64,000 nt of DNA. Source: Thalassotalea euphylliae (GTDB lineage: Bacteria; Pseudomonadota; Gammaproteobacteria; Enterobacterales; Alteromonadaceae). A program made the position numbers and the translations under genes. The stretch is from assembly GCF_003390395.1 (NCBI RefSeq), contig NZ_QUOV01000001.1:4030001-4094000 (forward strand), in the 5' to 3' direction. The notes under the pieces are model-generated. The model was not told the DNA's origin. It saw only the letters and a list, made by a program, of their open reading frames with translations, and did not search any database. Below are positions 62,826 to 64,000 of this stretch, piece by piece; the first letter of the stretch is position 1, and each line of letters begins with the position of its first letter.

Positions 62826-63710
62826 GTGATAGACAAAATCAAAATTGCCTTTCAATACCTGCTACCGAAGCACGGCATTTCACGCTTGGTCGGCAAATTT
62901 GCCGCAGCAGAAGCTGGCTGGTTCACCACACAGGCAATTAAGCACTTTATTAAGGCTTATGACATTAATATGGAAGAGGCCAAGCTAAAGCGCCCTGAAG
63001 ATTTTGCCACCTTTAACGACTTCTTCACCCGCGAGTTAGAAGATGACGCACGTACCATTGACGACAACCCGATGACACTATGTTATCCCGTTGATGGCAC
63101 CATTAGCCAACAAGGTGATATTCAGCAAGGCCAGCTTATTCAAGCAAAAGGCTTTAATTACAGCCTACAATCGCTACTTGGTGGTGATGAAAAAACAGCA
63201 GCGCCTTTTCAAAATGGTAAATTTAGCTGTATCTACTTAGCGCCAAAAGATTACCACCGCATTCACATGCCAATGGATGCCACCTTGCGTGAAATGATTT
63301 ATGTGCCAGGCGAGCTATTTTCGGTAAACCCGTTAACGGCCAACAATGTGCCTAACTTGTTTGCTCGCAATGAGCGCGTGGTAACGATTTTTGATACCCC
63401 GCATGGCTCACTTGCCATGGTATTGGTAGGTGCAACTATTGTTGCGAGTATCGAAACCACTTGGGCGGGCACCATTACGCCGCCTGCAGGCAAAGATATT
63501 TTTAGATGGCAGTATCCAGCGGACGGCGCTGGCGCCATTAAATTTAAAAAAGGTGACGAAATGGGCCGCTTTAAGCTGGGCTCAACCGTTGTTTCAACCT
63601 TCTCGCCTAATATGGTGGAATTTAACAGCCAAGCGCATTCAGGGATGACAACACGTCTAGGTAAGCACTATGCGGATGTGGTTGCTCAATCAGAAGAAGC
63701 AGCCGAATAG
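62826..63710 (+). CDS. psd: Phosphatidylserine decarboxylase proenzyme
   Basis: Makes phosphatidylethanolamine at the inner membrane. The 294-residue proenzyme starts with GTG at 62826 behind AAGAGG. The self-cleavage motif LGST has its Ser at residue 253; the product chain would carry the pyruvoyl group. [22 protein letters not shown] and VGATIVASI are family marks. Its place after rsgA is conserved. Confidence 0.97.
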   Translation: MIDKIKIAFQYLLPKHGISRLVGKFAAAEAGWFTTQAIKHFIKAYDINMEEAKLKRPEDFATFNDFFTRELEDDARTIDDNPMTLCYPVDGTISQQGDIQQGQLIQAKGFNYSLQSLLGGDEKTAAPFQNGKFSCIYLAPKDYHRIHMPMDATLREMIYVPGELFSVNPLTANNVPNLFARNERVVTIFDTPHGSLAMVLVGATIVASIETTWAGTITPPAGKDIFRWQYPADGAGAIKFKKGDEMGRFKLGSTVVSTFSPNMVEFNSQAHSGMTTRLGKHYADVVAQSEEAAE

Positions 63711-63731
63711 CACATAGCAGGAAGCTCAACT

Positions 63732-64000
63732 ATGCTGGTTATCGCGCACCGAGGTGCTAGTGGTGAATACCCCGAAAATACCCAAATCGCCTTTGAGCAG
63801 GCGATAGCCCAGCAAGCTGATGGCATAGAATTAGACATTCAGTTTCACGCCGAAACTGGCACTTGGTGGTTAATGCACGACCTTTACGTGGACAAAACCA
63901 CCAATGGCCAAGGCCAATTACAAACCCTACCAAATACGCAATTAGCTAAGCTACGCACCAAAGATAACCAGCCCATATTGCAATTAGCGCAAGCGCTCAA
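63732..64000 (+). CDS. Glycerophosphodiester phosphodiesterase, N-terminal part (runs off window)
   Basis: Starts at ATG 63732 with AGGAAG upstream, 21 bp after psd. The readable 89 residues begin MLVIAHRGASGEYPENTQIAF and include DGIELDIQF and MHDLYVDKTTNG: the HRG, ENT, E-x-D and H-D residues of GDPD enzymes. No signal peptide, so the cytoplasmic UgpQ type is more likely than GlpQ. The end is outside the window. Confidence 0.85.
   Translation, partial: MLVIAHRGASGEYPENTQIAFEQAIAQQADGIELDIQFHAETGTWWLMHDLYVDKTTNGQGQLQTLPNTQLAKLRTKDNQPILQLAQAL

Overview
This 64 kb window is a stretch of chromosome from a marine gammaproteobacterium, most likely of the order Alteromonadales and close to Colwellia or Thalassotalea. 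That placement is inferred from three things: gene orders (aroK-aroB-damX-dam, pilMNOPQ opposite mrcA, nnr-tsaE-amiB-mutL-miaA-hfq-hflX-hflK-hflC-purA, metJ opposite metBLF, and an argCBFG operon ending in an argH-acetyltransferase fusion), an MSHA-like prepilin and PEP-CTERM protein, and moderate AT-richness. No rRNA, tRNA, CRISPR array, prophage or transposase gene was seen. Most genes are conserved core genes.

Layout. 1-1.7 kb: the end of a trypsin-like protease gene overlapping an FHA membrane protein. 1.8-9.2 kb: trpS, rpe, an outer membrane protein, a DUF2970 protein, dam, damX, aroB and aroK. 9.4-17 kb: the type IV pilus assembly operon pilMNOPQ and, divergently, penicillin-binding protein 1A. 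17.4-22.3 kb: a four-gene set for a sugar-glycerate compatible solute (glycerate kinase, glucosyl-3-phosphoglycerate synthase, its phosphatase, and a GH13 phosphorylase). 22.5-23.3 kb: a PEP-CTERM protein. 23.9-31.5 kb: the arginine operon. 32.3-33.7 kb: a protein resembling a degenerate HD-GYP domain. 33.9-39.1 kb: the methionine cluster metF-metL-metB opposite metJ, with Met boxes between. 39.2-42.2 kb: malic enzyme and purA. 42.4-53.2 kb: an orphan prepilin followed by the hflC-to-nnr block. 53.2-58.4 kb: queG, a DUF1289 protein and a 1218-residue membrane protein built like a hybrid sensor kinase but apparently lacking every phosphotransfer residue. 58.6-64 kb: a DUF4442 protein, a PAP2 phosphatase with a glycosyltransferase, orn, rsgA, psd and the start of a glycerophosphodiester phosphodiesterase.

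How the genes work together. The arginine genes form one minus-strand unit behind an ARG-box-like operator about 250 bp upstream of argC, ending at a clear terminator after argA. Two N-acetylglutamate synthase activities are encoded (ArgA, and the tail of ArgH). The glucosylglycerate genes could form a closed loop: 3-phosphoglycerate is glucosylated, dephosphorylated to the solute, then cleaved by phosphate to glucose 1-phosphate and glycerate, which the kinase returns to 3-phosphoglycerate. Dam and an endonuclease-motif-free MutL fit methyl-directed mismatch repair.

The least explained parts are the pseudo-phosphorelay protein, the HD-GYP-like protein, and three palindromic intergenic elements of 200-280 bp. 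Two of these elements share an internal 56-bp core although their terminal inverted repeats differ.
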